Source: Ascidiaceihabitans sp.
Lineage (GTDB): Bacteria; Pseudomonadota; Alphaproteobacteria; Rhodobacterales; Rhodobacteraceae
DNA length: 64,000 nt
Assembly (NCBI GenBank): GCA_029251465.1
Contig: JAQXDI010000064.1
Span: forward strand, 51,428-115,427
Direction: 5' to 3'
Of the stretch, positions 6,941-16,498 are shown piece by piece (the first letter of the stretch is position 1; every line of letters starts with the position of its first letter). Under the pieces are notes generated by a model that saw nothing but the letters and a program-made list of their open reading frames with translations, searched no databases and had not been told where the DNA came from. The position numbers were made by a program, and so were the translations under genes.

Positions 6941-8683
6941 ATGAACCTGTTTGCCGACATCCGTGTGCAAGTGATCGACGCGTTAGACGCGATGGTAAAG
7001 GCGGGGCAATTGCCTGAGGGCCTCAGCTTTGACAACGTCGCCGTGGAACCCCCGCGCGATGCGTCACACGGCGATATGGCGACAAATGCGGCGATGGTTT
7101 TGGCCAAGCCCGCAAAGATGAAACCGCGCGACATTGCTGACATTCTGGCCCCTGCGCTGATGAATGACGCGCGCATTACCGCGGCTGATGTGGCAGGACC
7201 GGGTTTTTTGAACCTGCGTTTGGCCCCGTCTGTTTGGCAAGGTGTGATCGCCGAGGCGCTAAAGGCTGGCACTGATTTTGGCCGCTCCGCAATGGGGCAG
7301 GGCAAAAAGGTGATGGTGGAATATGTCTCGGCCAACCCGACTGGTCCTTTGCACGTCGGGCACACGCGTGGTGCGGTTTTTGGCGACGCACTGGCCTCTT
7401 TGCTGGATTTCGCCGGCCACAATGTCACGCGCGAATACTACATCAACGATGGCGGCGGGCAGGTCGATGTTTTGGCGCGCTCGGTCTATCTGCGCTATCT
7501 TGAGGCGCACGGCCAAGAGGTCGCGTTTACCGAAGGCACGTACCCCGGCGACTATCTGGTGAAAACCGGCGAGCAGCTAAAAGCCAAAGTCGGCGATGCC
7601 TATGTCGACAAGGGCGAACAGTTCTGGCTGCAAGACGTGCGCGAATTTTCAACCGAAGCGATGATGGACATGATCCGCGACGATCTGGGCATGCTCGGCA
7701 TCAAGATGGATAACTTTTTCTCTGAAACGTCGCTGTACGGCACCGGCCTGATCGAAAGTGCGATCAAATCGCTGGACGACAAAGGGCTGATCTATGAGGG
7801 CGTGCTCGAGCCGCCAAAAGGCAAAAAGCCGGAAGACTGGGAACCGCGCGAGCAAACTTTGTTCAAATCCACCGAACACGGCGATGACGTCGATCGTCCG
7901 GTGAAAAAATCCGATGGCGCCTGGACCTATTTTGCGCCCGACATCGCCTACCACTACGACAAAGTGCAGCGCGGCTTTGATGAACTGATCGATGTGTTTG
8001 GCGCCGATCACGGTGGCTACGTCAAACGGATGAAGGCAGCCGTTAGCGCGTTGTCTGATGGCAAAGTGTCGCTGGACATCAAGCTGACGCAACTGGTCAA
8101 GCTGTTCAAAAACGGCGAGCCGTTCAAAATGTCCAAGCGGGCAGGGACCTTTGTGACCCTGCGCGATGTGGTCGAACAGGTCGGTTCTGATGTGACGCGT
8201 TTTGTGATGCTGACGCGCAAAAACGACGCGCCGCTTGATTTCGATTTCGACAAGGTGTTGGAGCAGTCAAAAGACAATCCGGTGTTTTACGTGCAATACG
8301 CCCACGCGCGGGTGAATTCGGTTTTGCGCAAAGCAGTTGAGGCAGATGTTGCGGTTGATGATGCAACCTTGGCCAATGCTGATCTGAGCCTGCTGGATCA
8401 CGAGGCGGAATTGGCGCTGGCGGGTAAGATCGCGGAATGGCCTCGCTTGATCGAAAATGCCGCGCGCACGAATGAACCACACCGGATTGCGTTCTACCTG
8501 TACGAACTGGCGGGCGAATTCCACGGGCTGTGGAACCAAGGCAATACGTTGCCGCAATTGCGCTTTTTGCAGGACGATCCAGAAACGTCACAAGCAAAAA
8601 TCGCCCTAGCGCGCGCCGCAGCGGTTGTAATAGCTGCTGGCCTTGGTATCTTAGGTGTAGAGCCAGCCGAAGAGATGCGTTAA
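6941..8683 (+). CDS. argS: Arginyl-tRNA synthetase
   Basis: A 580-residue class I aminoacyl-tRNA synthetase that charges tRNA-Arg. The N-terminal Add-1 domain, the HIGH signature as HVGH in [13 protein letters not shown] (about residue 137), and the KMSK signature in [15 protein letters not shown] (about residue 396) are present. The C-terminal DALR anticodon-binding domain covers the last 120 or so residues ([25 protein letters not shown]). Length is normal for the family. It lies between dgt and the SPOR protein gene in a rightward cluster. Confidence 0.97.
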   Translation: MNLFADIRVQVIDALDAMVKAGQLPEGLSFDNVAVEPPRDASHGDMATNAAMVLAKPAKMKPRDIADILAPALMNDARITAADVAGPGFLNLRLAPSVWQGVIAEALKAGTDFGRSAMGQGKKVMVEYVSANPTGPLHVGHTRGAVFGDALASLLDFAGHNVTREYYINDGGGQVDVLARSVYLRYLEAHGQEVAFTEGTYPGDYLVKTGEQLKAKVGDAYVDKGEQFWLQDVREFSTEAMMDMIRDDLGMLGIKMDNFFSETSLYGTGLIESAIKSLDDKGLIYEGVLEPPKGKKPEDWEPREQTLFKSTEHGDDVDRPVKKSDGAWTYFAPDIAYHYDKVQRGFDELIDVFGADHGGYVKRMKAAVSALSDGKVSLDIKLTQLVKLFKNGEPFKMSKRAGTFVTLRDVVEQVGSDVTRFVMLTRKNDAPLDFDFDKVLEQSKDNPVFYVQYAHARVNSVLRKAVEADVAVDDATLANADLSLLDHEAELALAGKIAEWPRLIENAARTNEPHRIAFYLYELAGEFHGLWNQGNTLPQLRFLQDDPETSQAKIALARAAAVVIAAGLGILGVEPAEEMR

Positions 8684-8759
8684 AAAACCGCCTCGGCTGC
8701 ACAGGCAAACAAACAGATGACCCCACGGACAATGTATCCAAGCGGGCAATGAGGCAAAC

Positions 8760-9764
8760 ATGGCAGACGTTCCTTTCACCCAAGGTATGGGGTCCCCCGT
8801 CTATGCGACGGCTGGGGCAAGCGCACAGCATGGTGGCGCTAACCCACTGACAAACTTTACGAATTTGATTGCGGCAGGCATTTCTGTCGCGCTGATCGCA
8901 GGCGTTGGTGTCTGGGGTTACAAGCTGATGATGCGCGATGTTTCCGGCATTCCGGTGGTTCAGGCGGTCGCAGGCGAAATGCGTGTGCGCCCTGATGTTC
9001 CAGGTGGCCAATTGGCTCTGAACCAAGGCTTGGCAGTGAATGCGGTTGCGGCGGACGGCGTCGCGCAAGCCCCCGCAGATCGTCTGGTTCTGGCCCCGCA
9101 ACCTGTCGCATTGACGCAAGAGGACATGCCAATTCCCGTGGGAATGGTGGCTCCTGTGCAACAGCCCGCCGCGCTGAATCCGTCTGCGGCAATTGATGAA
9201 ACAATAGATGTGGCTGGCGCTTTGCAGTCCGGTTCCGTCGAAGATCTGGTGGCGCAACTGACCGCCGGATCAGAGCGTATCGTCGCTGATGACACCAGCA
9301 CCGCCCCCGAAGTCGTCGCAGCGCTCGCCTCAGCGGCGCAAAGCGAAGCAATGCCAACAGCCGTGGTTGCCACAAATGCAGTTCTGAAAGCGCCGGGCGT
9401 CAAACGCTCGCTGCGCCCATCCTTGCGCCCCGCCAACGCGCCAGCCGTTGTGGTGCCTGTGTCGGCCCCCGCCGCCGTTGCAACCAACGAAGTCGATGCC
9501 GCCAGCCTGCCTGCGGGCACCCGCCTTGTGCAGCTTGGGGCCTTTGACAGCGCCGAAGTCGCGCGGGATCAATGGGGCAAGCTTGAGGGTCGTTTTGGCG
9601 ATTTTCTGCACGGCAAATCCCGCATCATCCAAAAGGCAAAAAGCGGTGGGCGCACATTCTATCGCCTGCGCGCTTTGGGGTTTGAAGACCTCAGCGATGC
9701 GCGTCGTTTCTGTTCTGCTTTGCTGGCCAAAAAGGCAGATTGCATTCCGGTTGTCACCAGATGA
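8760..9764 (+). CDS. SPOR-domain protein with one membrane anchor
   Basis: A 334-residue protein with a single membrane segment near residues 35-60 (NLIAAGISVALIAGVGVWGY), a long Ala/Pro/Val-rich periplasmic linker and a C-terminal SPOR domain (about residues 255-334: GTRLVQLGAFDSAEVARDQW). SPOR domains bind septal peptidoglycan stripped of stem peptides and bring proteins to the division site. The stop overlaps the nagZ start as ATGA, so the two are translationally coupled. Together with nagZ it points to a role in cell wall turnover at division. Confidence 0.88.
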   Translation: MADVPFTQGMGSPVYATAGASAQHGGANPLTNFTNLIAAGISVALIAGVGVWGYKLMMRDVSGIPVVQAVAGEMRVRPDVPGGQLALNQGLAVNAVAADGVAQAPADRLVLAPQPVALTQEDMPIPVGMVAPVQQPAALNPSAAIDETIDVAGALQSGSVEDLVAQLTAGSERIVADDTSTAPEVVAALASAAQSEAMPTAVVATNAVLKAPGVKRSLRPSLRPANAPAVVVPVSAPAAVATNEVDAASLPAGTRLVQLGAFDSAEVARDQWGKLEGRFGDFLHGKSRIIQKAKSGGRTFYRLRALGFEDLSDARRFCSALLAKKADCIPVVTR

Positions 9765-10768
9765 CCCGCTTTGGCGCGACCATCCTTGATGGTGACGGAC
9801 ATCGGCTAAGTACCGAAGAAAAAGCGTTTTTTCGCGATGTGAACCCGTTTGGGTTTATCCTGTTTGCCCGCAACATCGACACGCCTGATCAAGTGCGCGC
9901 GCTGTGCAATGATTACCGCGAGGCCGTTGGGCGCGACTGTCCCATCACGATCGACCAAGAGGGCGGGCGTGTGCAACGCTTGCGCGCGCCGATCTGGCGT
10001 GAATGGCTGCCACCCTTAGATTTCGTCAAGGCAGCAGGCGATGACGCGACGCGCGCGATGTATCTGCGCCACCGCATAATCGCCCATGAATTGCGCGACA
10101 TTGGCATCGACAGCAACTGCGCGCCGATGGTTGATGTGGCCGATGCCACGACCCATGATTTTCTGCGCAATCGTTGTTACGGCGATGACCCGAACACGGT
10201 GGCCACGCTGGGTCGCGCTGCGGCCGACGGCATGCTGGACGGAGGAGTGCTGCCGGTGGTCAAACACATGCCCGGGCATGGGCGCGCGACGGCTGATAGC
10301 CATTTTGATCTGCCAAAGGTTGATGCGGCACGCGACGGTCTTGGCACCCATGATTTTGCGCCGTTCAAAGCGTTGAACGACTTGCCGATGGGGATGACCG
10401 CGCATCTGGTGTACTCGGCCATCGACGATCAGGCCGCGACCCTGTCCAAGCCTGTGATGGATGTGATCCGCACGGACATCGGTTTTGATGGATTGATCAT
10501 GACCGACGACATTTCGATGAAAGCCCTCAGCGGTGATCTTGGCACATTAAGCCGACAGGCCTTGGCCGCCGGTTGCGACGTGATCTTGCACTGCAATGGC
10601 ACCCTAAAAGAGCGCCAAACCGTCGCTGCCGCCTCGGGTCAGATGTCGGATGCGGCCCAAAGACGTGCGAATGCTGCACTCAAAGCCCGCAAAACTCCGG
10701 ACGAGATTGACATTTCTGCCTATGACGCCGAACTTAAGGCTCTTCTGGGCGGGAACCTGCATGGCTGA
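9761..10768 (+). CDS. nagZ: Beta-N-acetylhexosaminidase (glycoside hydrolase family 3)
   Basis: A 335-residue cytoplasmic NagZ, which removes GlcNAc from GlcNAc-anhydroMurNAc peptides in peptidoglycan recycling. The substrate motif ITIDQEGGRVQRL, the catalytic-loop motif KHMPGHGRATADSH and the nucleophile in IMTDDISMKAL are all visible. ATG 9761 overlaps the SPOR stop by 4 bases and gives the standard N-terminus MTRFGATILDG; an upstream start at 9740 would run into the SPOR gene. Its 3' end overlaps scpA by 8 bases. With anmK at 25541 it supplies two steps of wall recycling. Confidence 0.95.
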   Translation: MTRFGATILDGDGHRLSTEEKAFFRDVNPFGFILFARNIDTPDQVRALCNDYREAVGRDCPITIDQEGGRVQRLRAPIWREWLPPLDFVKAAGDDATRAMYLRHRIIAHELRDIGIDSNCAPMVDVADATTHDFLRNRCYGDDPNTVATLGRAAADGMLDGGVLPVVKHMPGHGRATADSHFDLPKVDAARDGLGTHDFAPFKALNDLPMGMTAHLVYSAIDDQAATLSKPVMDVIRTDIGFDGLIMTDDISMKALSGDLGTLSRQALAAGCDVILHCNGTLKERQTVAAASGQMSDAAQRRANAALKARKTPDEIDISAYDAELKALLGGNLHG

Positions 10769-11546
10769 TGACATCTTTGAAGAAGACCGGGTTTCTGTTG
10801 CTGAACGGATGGCGGCCGAGGCGCTGATTGTGGACGTCGACGGCTTTGAAGGGCCGTTGGATTTGCTGCTGACATTGTCGCGCACGCAAAAGGTCGATTT
10901 GCGCAAAATCTCTGTTCTGCAATTGGCGCATCAGTATTTGGCGTTTGTGGAAAAGGCCAAAGCGTTGCGGCTAGAATTGGCCGCTGACTATCTGGTCATG
11001 GCTGCGTGGCTGGCGTTCTTGAAATCCCGTTTGCTGCTGCCGCCTGACCCGACCGAAGAGGGACCGTCTGGCGAAGAGCTGGCCGCCCACCTCGCGTTTC
11101 AATTGGAACGCCTGCAAGCGATGCGCGATTGTGCTGCACGTCTGATGGCACGTGACCAACTGGGGCGTGATTTCTTTGCGCGCGGGCAGGTCGAAACGGT
11201 TGAGCGGGTCAAATCGGTGACCTACACGGCAACCCTGTTGGACTTGATGCAGGGTTACGCCCGCATCCGCACCCGCGACGATTTCCGCCCGTTTATCTTG
11301 GACCGCGAAAGCGTGTTTACGATGGAACAAGCACTGGAACGGATGCGTGGATTGATTGGCTACGCAGGTGAATGGACCGAAATTGTGACCTACCTGCCAG
11401 AGGGCTGGGACAACGATCCTGTGCGTCGCAGATCAGCGACAGCGGCAACATTTGCGGCCTCGTTAGAGTTGGTCAAAGAAGGGCATCTGGACATCCGCCA
11501 AGGTGAATCCTTTGGTCCGATCCAGTTGCGCAAGAGAGGTGCATAA
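10761..11546 (+). CDS. scpA: Segregation and condensation protein A
   Basis: A 261-residue kleisin that bridges the SMC ATPase heads in the SMC-ScpAB complex for chromosome compaction and segregation. The N-terminal DGFEGPLDLLLTLSR motif and the following VDLRKISVLQLAHQYL helix are diagnostic; the C-terminal winged-helix part is present (AATFAASLELVKEG). ATG 10761 (MADDIFEED) is preferred to the in-frame start at 10650, which lies deep within nagZ. It overlaps nagZ by 8 bases, and scpB starts one base after its stop. Confidence 0.94.
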   Translation: MADDIFEEDRVSVAERMAAEALIVDVDGFEGPLDLLLTLSRTQKVDLRKISVLQLAHQYLAFVEKAKALRLELAADYLVMAAWLAFLKSRLLLPPDPTEEGPSGEELAAHLAFQLERLQAMRDCAARLMARDQLGRDFFARGQVETVERVKSVTYTATLLDLMQGYARIRTRDDFRPFILDRESVFTMEQALERMRGLIGYAGEWTEIVTYLPEGWDNDPVRRRSATAATFAASLELVKEGHLDIRQGESFGPIQLRKRGA

Positions 11547-11547
11547 C

Positions 11548-12204
11548 GTGTCACAAGACGTTGAACAAAAAGAAGAAAGCCTGTTTGAGGCTCCTCCTAT
11601 TGCCGAACAAGAACGTATGGTCGAAGCGATCCTGTTTGCGAGTGCAGAACCGGTTACCGTGCGCGAGCTCGAGGCGCGTATGCCGCATGGCTGTGACGCC
11701 GCCGAGGCGCTGGTGTATCTGCGAAAACGCTATGACGGGCGCGGCGTGAACGTGACCAAAATCGGCGATTCTTGGGCGATGCGCACGGCCGCCGACCTTG
11801 GGTTTCTGATGCAAAAAGAAACCGTCGAAACCCGCAAGCTGAGCCGAGCTGCCATCGAAACCTTGGCGATCATCGCCTATCACCAGCCCGTCACCCGCGC
11901 CGAGATCGAAGAAATTCGCGGCGTTTCGGTCAGTCGCGGCACTGTTGATCAGTTGCTGGAAATGGAATGGATCCGTTTCGGGCGGCGCAAAATGACACCT
12001 GGTCGGCCTGTTACGTTTGTGGTCACGCAAAATTTCCTTGATCACTTCGGGCTGGAAAATGCCCGCGACTTGCCGGGGCTCAAGGAATTGCGCTCTGCTG
12101 GTTTGCTGGAAAATCGCCCACCGCCAGGGTCAATGCCGGGACCGTGCGAGGTCGACGAAGACGAGGAAACCAACGAAGGCCAATCCGAGTTGTTTGAAGA
12201 TTGA
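11548..12204 (+). CDS. scpB: Segregation and condensation protein B
   Basis: A 218-residue ScpB, the winged-helix partner of ScpA in the SMC complex. The conserved core runs from MVEAILFASAEPVTVREL through ETRKLSRAAIETLAIIAYHQ and RGVSVSRGTVDQLLE to RPVTFVVTQNFLDHFGL. GTG 11548, with GAGAGG upstream, is chosen; it leaves one base between scpA and scpB. The acidic C-terminal tail (CEVDEDEET) is poorly conserved in the family. In many relatives a short gene and then tatABC follow; here only the short gene is present. Confidence 0.94.
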   Translation: MSQDVEQKEESLFEAPPIAEQERMVEAILFASAEPVTVRELEARMPHGCDAAEALVYLRKRYDGRGVNVTKIGDSWAMRTAADLGFLMQKETVETRKLSRAAIETLAIIAYHQPVTRAEIEEIRGVSVSRGTVDQLLEMEWIRFGRRKMTPGRPVTFVVTQNFLDHFGLENARDLPGLKELRSAGLLENRPPPGSMPGPCEVDEDEETNEGQSELFED

Positions 12205-12267
12205 TCTGAAAATCGCCGCATTTATCCCTATATATCGGGTAAGCGCAGCAAGAGAGGCACCAAAACC

Positions 12268-12507
12268 ATGAACCAAATCATCAATATGTTTCTGCGGCTC
12301 GTCATGCGCAAAGCGATGAGCAAAGGTATCGATGCGGGCTTTAAGGGGGCCGCAGGTATGGCGCGCAAGCGAGGCGGTCGCGGCGGGCAACCACAGGGCG
12401 AAATTGACGATTATGGCAATCCAACGGGTCAAAACCGGGCTCAAAGTGCCACGCCAGAGCGTGATCGCATCCGCGCCGAACGTCGTGCCAAACGTGATCA
12501 GCATTAA
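12268..12507 (+). CDS. Small basic conserved hypothetical protein
   Basis: A 79-residue protein with an N-terminal hydrophobic/amphipathic helix (NQIINMFLRLVMRKAMSKG) followed by a Gly/Arg-rich, then Arg/Lys-rich disordered tail. No catalytic motif is visible. Its position directly after scpB matches a short gene found there in other Rhodobacteraceae as I recall them. It ends 4 bases into the 3' end of the convergent dCTP deaminase gene. The function is unknown; the form would fit a small membrane-surface or nucleic-acid-associated protein. Confidence 0.7.
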   Translation: MNQIINMFLRLVMRKAMSKGIDAGFKGAAGMARKRGGRGGQPQGEIDDYGNPTGQNRAQSATPERDRIRAERRAKRDQH

Positions 12508-13583
12508 GGCGTTTTGAAATGCTTGGACAGTTTTAGGCCCTGTCCTTGATAGTTTGATTTCAGGTCAGCACCGTACAATTGCGTCGGGGCTAGGGCCATT
12601 TTTTCATAGACCAAACGGCCCACGACTTGACCGTGTTCCAACACAAACGGGGCCTCGTGACAGCGAACCTCTAGCACCCCGCGTGACCCTGTGCCGCCAG
12701 CTGCGTCAAACCCGAATCCGGGGTCGAAAAATCCTGCATAGTGCACGCGAAATTCACCAACCATCGCCAAATACGGGGCCATTTCGGCTGCGTAGTCGGG
12801 CGGGATACAGACAGCTTCGCGGCTGACCAAAATGTAGAACGCGCCGGGATCTAGGATGATGTGGCCATCGGTGCTGTGCACTTCTTCCCAATAGGCCGAT
12901 GCGTCGTAGTGGCCGATGTTGTCCAGATCGATGACGCCTGTGTGCGGTTTGGCGCGGTAGCCGACCAGCGTGGTGCCAGCCAATTTCAGATCGACGCTAA
13001 AGCCAAGGCCGTCGTCAATGACCGGATCGCCGTTCACCAGCGGAATGTCTGCGTGCAACGCGGCAAGGGCTGCGTCATCCAAAACAGCGTGGCCGGTGCG
13101 GAACCGGATTTGGTTCAAACGCATGCCAGGGCGCACCAGCACGGAAAACGAGCGTGGGCAGATTTCGGCGTACAGCGGGCCGATGTAGCCGCTGGGAATA
13201 CGGTCAAATTCAGTGCCGCCATCGGTGATTGTGCGGGTCAGCAGGTCCAGCCGTCCGGTCGAGCTTTTGGCATTTGCGACCGCATTCATGTCCGCGGGCA
13301 GGGCGAGGGATTCCATCAACGGAACCACGTAGACGCAGCCTTTTTCCAGCACGGCCCCATCCGTCAGATCAACGCGGTGCATTTCGAATTCTTTAAGGCG
13401 GTCTTCAACGCGTGCGCCGTGCCCCGTCAGGAACGATGCGCGCACGCGGTAGGCGACGTTGCCAAGGCGCAGATCAAGACTGGCGGGTTGGATTTGTTCA
13501 GGAAACACAGCGGGTTGCGCGACGATCTGGCCGCCGTCAATCATCTGGCTGATCTGTTGGTTTGGAACCACACCGGTCATCAT
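12504..13583 (-). CDS. dcd: dCTP deaminase, double-domain alphaproteobacterial form
   Basis: A protein of about 359 residues related to dCTP deaminase/dUTPase, forming dUTP from dCTP for thymidylate synthesis. The N-terminal half has IQPASLDLRLG and the active-site region with AKSSTGRLDLLTR and GYIGPLYAEI. The second half repeats the fold (IILDPGAFYILVSREAVCIP, HYAGFFDPGFG), so the gene is about twice the length of E. coli Dcd. ATG 13583 follows AAGGG by a good distance; ATG 13580 is equally possible. It lies downstream of tRNA-Pro and its putative terminator. Confidence 0.88.
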   Translation of the reverse strand: MMTGVVPNQQISQMIDGGQIVAQPAVFPEQIQPASLDLRLGNVAYRVRASFLTGHGARVEDRLKEFEMHRVDLTDGAVLEKGCVYVVPLMESLALPADMNAVANAKSSTGRLDLLTRTITDGGTEFDRIPSGYIGPLYAEICPRSFSVLVRPGMRLNQIRFRTGHAVLDDAALAALHADIPLVNGDPVIDDGLGFSVDLKLAGTTLVGYRAKPHTGVIDLDNIGHYDASAYWEEVHSTDGHIILDPGAFYILVSREAVCIPPDYAAEMAPYLAMVGEFRVHYAGFFDPGFGFDAAGGTGSRGVLEVRCHEAPFVLEHGQVVGRLVYEKMALAPTQLYGADLKSNYQGQGLKLSKHFKTP

Positions 13584-13593
13584 AGCACCCTTG

Positions 13594-13636
13594 TAAAACG
13601 ACAAACGCCCGCGACCAGATTGGCGCGAGCGGTTTG
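13594..13636 (-). terminator. Putative terminator after tRNA-Pro
   Basis: On the minus strand an imperfect stem (CAAACCGCTCGCG with CGCGGGCGTTTG, one bulge) is followed by TCGTTTT. It lies just after the tRNA and just before the dCTP deaminase gene, so it would end the tRNA transcript. Confidence 0.5.
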
Positions 13637-13650
13637 TGCAAGTCGGTGAT

Positions 13651-13727
13651 TGGTCGGGCTAGCAGGACTCGAACCTGCGACCTTCCGTCCCCCAGACGGA
13701 CGCGCTACCAGACTGCGCCATAGCCCG
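13651..13727 (-). tRNA. tRNA-Pro (anticodon GGG)
   Basis: The complement folds as a full cloverleaf: acceptor CGGGCTA/TAGCCCG, D arm GCGC/GCGC, anticodon stem TCCGT/ACGGA with loop CTGGGGG (anticodon GGG, reading CCC and probably CCU), T arm GCAGG/CCTGC with loop TTCGAGT, discriminator A and an encoded CCA. The GC-rich CGG acceptor start is typical of tRNA-Pro. Confidence 0.97.
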
Positions 13728-13786
13728 ACTTGCCATGGTTCATACCCGATTTGTGGCCCGTGACAAGGGGGAAACGGCACGACCGT

Positions 13787-15112
13787 CTACTCTTTGCGCG
13801 CCTGAACCATGCGATCGCGCAGGCTGACCAATTGCGCAAGCAGTGGGGTTACGTCTTTGGCCTGTGCAGCACTCAGCGCTTTGGTTTTGCTGAGCGTGCT
13901 GAGCAGTTTTGGAGCGGCGTCAAAGCTGGCTTCATCCGGTGTTTCAGGCACGTCTATGATTTGCGGTTTTGGCGTGTCTGGCTCAGCTGGTGTTGCTGGC
14001 GGAGCATCTATGCTCGCAGCCTCAACGGGCTCTGCCGCCTCGGGTTCTGGTGCATCCGTTGCGAGGTCCACTTCGGGAGCACGCCGATGCAAAAACGAGG
14101 GCAGGACAGGAGCCGCAGGCGCATCATCATCAGTTGATTCGACGTGTTCGTCGGCTTGCTCGGCGACCTGTGATTCATCCTCAGCGGCAGTTTTTGCACT
14201 TGCGGACATGAACACTGGAATGGTCTCTGGTTCTGGTTCTGGTTCTGCCTCGGGCTCCGCCGCGGCGTCTGAATCGAGCACAGCAACTTCGACGTCGGGT
14301 TCAACCTCTACAGTGTTTTGTGCAACAGGCTCTGGTGCATCCCCACCGGTGGTTTGGCCTTCGGGCTCTGCATCCACGGGCTGTGGTGCGGGCGTCAGGT
14401 CAGCTTGAGCCGTTTCGTTTTCGGGTGCTTCAGACACCGGATCGGGTGGCTCTGGCAGCGTTTCGGTTTGCGGTTCTGGCTCAGCCTGTACAGGTTCCGG
14501 CGTTTGAATGTCTTCTTGTGGAGGAGGTGCAGCCGGTTGTGGCGGCGTGGGCTCGACGACGTCAGGCGCGGTGGGTTTGGGATCTGGCATGACAACCGCG
14601 TCTTCGGTGAAAGACGGGCGCTGTGCGGCTTGGGTTTTGTCGTCATCCGACATGTCAGAGGTGTCGCCAGACATGAAATTAACCACGTTGGCCTCATCCG
14701 GGTCAGCGTGCGGCACGTCCATCGCACTGGGTGCTTCTGGCGCAAGTTTGTCCATGTTTGGGGACGCAATCGGGGTCACTGATGCACGCGAGGTCTCGCC
14801 CGAACCGGTCGTTTTTGGCCCGTCCGCGTCCATATCATCCAGACCTTTAGACAAGGCGGACACATGCGCCATGCCTTTTTCGCGCAGAATTTTCTGCACA
14901 CCTTTGATGGTCAGCCCGTCTTCGTGAAGCAATTTTTGGATGCCACCCAGCAATAACATGTCGACAGGGCGATAATAGCGCCGCCCACCAGCCCGTTTGA
15001 CCGGCTTGATCTGGGTGAATTTGCTTTCCCAAAACCGCAAAACATGCGCGTGCACGCCAAGCCAATCAGCCACTTCTGAGATAGTGCGAAAGGCGTCGGC
15101 GGATTTGCTCAT
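13787..15112 (-). CDS. MerR-family regulator with very long acidic/proline-rich tail
   Basis: A 441-residue protein. Residues 8-80 form a MerR-type winged helix ([57 protein letters not shown]). The rest, about 350 residues, is low-complexity Pro/Glu/Ala/Asp sequence, probably disordered, ending in a short helical segment ([18 protein letters not shown]). It lacks the cysteine pattern of metal-sensing MerR proteins. It starts 4 bases after the ihfA stop, so it is in the ihfA transcript. Classical MerR proteins are about 120-180 residues; the tail is unusual and of unknown use. The target is unknown. Confidence 0.85.
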   Translation of the reverse strand: MSKSADAFRTISEVADWLGVHAHVLRFWESKFTQIKPVKRAGGRRYYRPVDMLLLGGIQKLLHEDGLTIKGVQKILREKGMAHVSALSKGLDDMDADGPKTTGSGETSRASVTPIASPNMDKLAPEAPSAMDVPHADPDEANVVNFMSGDTSDMSDDDKTQAAQRPSFTEDAVVMPDPKPTAPDVVEPTPPQPAAPPPQEDIQTPEPVQAEPEPQTETLPEPPDPVSEAPENETAQADLTPAPQPVDAEPEGQTTGGDAPEPVAQNTVEVEPDVEVAVLDSDAAAEPEAEPEPEPETIPVFMSASAKTAAEDESQVAEQADEHVESTDDDAPAAPVLPSFLHRRAPEVDLATDAPEPEAAEPVEAASIDAPPATPAEPDTPKPQIIDVPETPDEASFDAAPKLLSTLSKTKALSAAQAKDVTPLLAQLVSLRDRMVQARKE

Positions 15113-15116
15113 CAGA

Positions 15117-15419
15117 TCAGCGCTTGTTGCCCGAGGCGACGCGATCTTTCATCAAGTGAGACGGGCGGAACGTCAGGACGCGGCGCGGGTTGATTGGAAC
15201 CTCTGCGCCTGTCTTTGGGTTTCGGCCAACGCGCGCTGATTTATCGCGTACAGAAAAGGTGCCAAACGAGGAAATCTTGACCTGCTCGCCTTTTACCAAA
15301 GCGTCGGACATATGTTCCAAAACGCCTTCTACCAATTGCGCGCTCTCGTTGCGCGACAGTCCTACTTCACGAAAAACAGCTTCGCTCAAATCCATCCGCG
15401 TCAAAGTTTTTTCGGCCAT
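15117..15419 (-). CDS. ihfA: Integration host factor alpha subunit
   Basis: A 100-residue DNA-bending HU/IHF-family protein; the alpha subunit pairs with IhfB. It shows the family features: [19 protein letters not shown] at the N-terminus, [25 protein letters not shown] across the beta arm, and [16 protein letters not shown] at the end. IhfA rather than HU is indicated by the long C-terminal helix and its place between fabH and a merR gene, a conserved alphaproteobacterial arrangement. Confidence 0.95.
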   Translation of the reverse strand: MAEKTLTRMDLSEAVFREVGLSRNESAQLVEGVLEHMSDALVKGEQVKISSFGTFSVRDKSARVGRNPKTGAEVPINPRRVLTFRPSHLMKDRVASGNKR

Positions 15420-15526
15420 GTCGTCCCCCTATTTTCGAACAACCATAGGGGCAGGCGATTTTCCGAGTCAATATCAATGACTTGCAAGGGACTGTTTCAG
15501 TGACGAATTCGGCGTAAATATGCGAG

Positions 15527-16498
15527 TTACCAGCGTAAAACGACAGCACCCCATGCCAATCCACCGCCGATGGCTTCGGTCACGACCAAATCGCCCTGTT
15601 TGATCTGGCCACGTTCGACCCCCACAGACATGGCAAGCGGGATGGATGCGGCAGAGGTATTGCCGTGATCCTGTACCGTGACAACAACCCGGTCCATCGG
15701 GATGTCCATCTTTTTGGCGGTGCCTTGGATGATGCGAATATTGGCCTGATGTGGCACGATCCAGTCGACGTCATCGGCCGTGACACCGGCGCGATCCATG
15801 GCGGTTTGGGCTGTGGCCGCCAGTTTGCCAACGGCATGGCGGAACACCTGATTGCCTTGCATCCGCAAATAGCCCGTGGTGCCCGTGCTGGTGCCGCCAT
15901 CGACGTACAAAAGATCGTGGTGGGTGCCGTCCGAATTCAAATCTGTCGCCAAGATCCCACGATCAGCGGCAGTGCCAGCGCCGTCTTCGGCTGCCAGCAA
16001 AACCGCGCCTGCGCCATCGCCGAACAGCACGCAAGTGCCGCGATCGGTCCAGTCCATAATGCGGCTGAATGTTTCAGCACCGATCACCAAAACCCGTTTT
16101 GCTTGGCCCGACACGATCAAGGCATTGGCATTGGTCAACGCGAATACAAATCCCGCGCATACAGCCTGCACATCAAAAGCGAATCCGTTTTTCATGCCTA
16201 GATTGGCCTGAACCATGGTCGCCGCGGACGGAAACGTCAGATCGGCAGTTGATGTCGCCAATACGATGGCATCAACGTCAGATGCTTCTAATCCGGCCAT
16301 GGTCAACGCGGCCTTGGCCGCCTCGGTCGCCATCATGGATGTGGTTTCGGTTTCGTTTGCGAAATGGCGATTCTGGATGCCAGAGCGCGACACGATCCAT
16401 TCGTCTGTTGTGTTCAAGGTTGCCTCGAATTCCGCATTCGGAACGATGCGCTGGGGCAAATAATGCCCAACCCCTTTAACAACAGCGCGAATTGTCAT
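15527..16498 (-). CDS. fabH: 3-oxoacyl-[acyl-carrier-protein] synthase III
   Basis: A 323-residue KAS III, which condenses acetyl-CoA with malonyl-ACP to begin fatty acid synthesis. The catalytic triad is visible: Cys in DVQAVCAGFVFAL (about residue 112), His in VPHQANIRI (about 248) and Asn in HGNTSAASIPLA (about 278). Length is standard. Its start overlaps the plsX stop by 4 bases, coupling fatty acid and phospholipid synthesis genes. Confidence 0.97.
   Translation of the reverse strand: MTIRAVVKGVGHYLPQRIVPNAEFEATLNTTDEWIVSRSGIQNRHFANETETTSMMATEAAKAALTMAGLEASDVDAIVLATSTADLTFPSAATMVQANLGMKNGFAFDVQAVCAGFVFALTNANALIVSGQAKRVLVIGAETFSRIMDWTDRGTCVLFGDGAGAVLLAAEDGAGTAADRGILATDLNSDGTHHDLLYVDGGTSTGTTGYLRMQGNQVFRHAVGKLAATAQTAMDRAGVTADDVDWIVPHQANIRIIQGTAKKMDIPMDRVVVTVQDHGNTSAASIPLAMSVGVERGQIKQGDLVVTEAIGGGLAWGAVVLRW

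Noticed and set aside
13809..14408. 199-residue Ser/Ala-rich plus-strand frame
   Set aside because: It is the antisense shadow of the low-complexity MerR tail on the minus strand.
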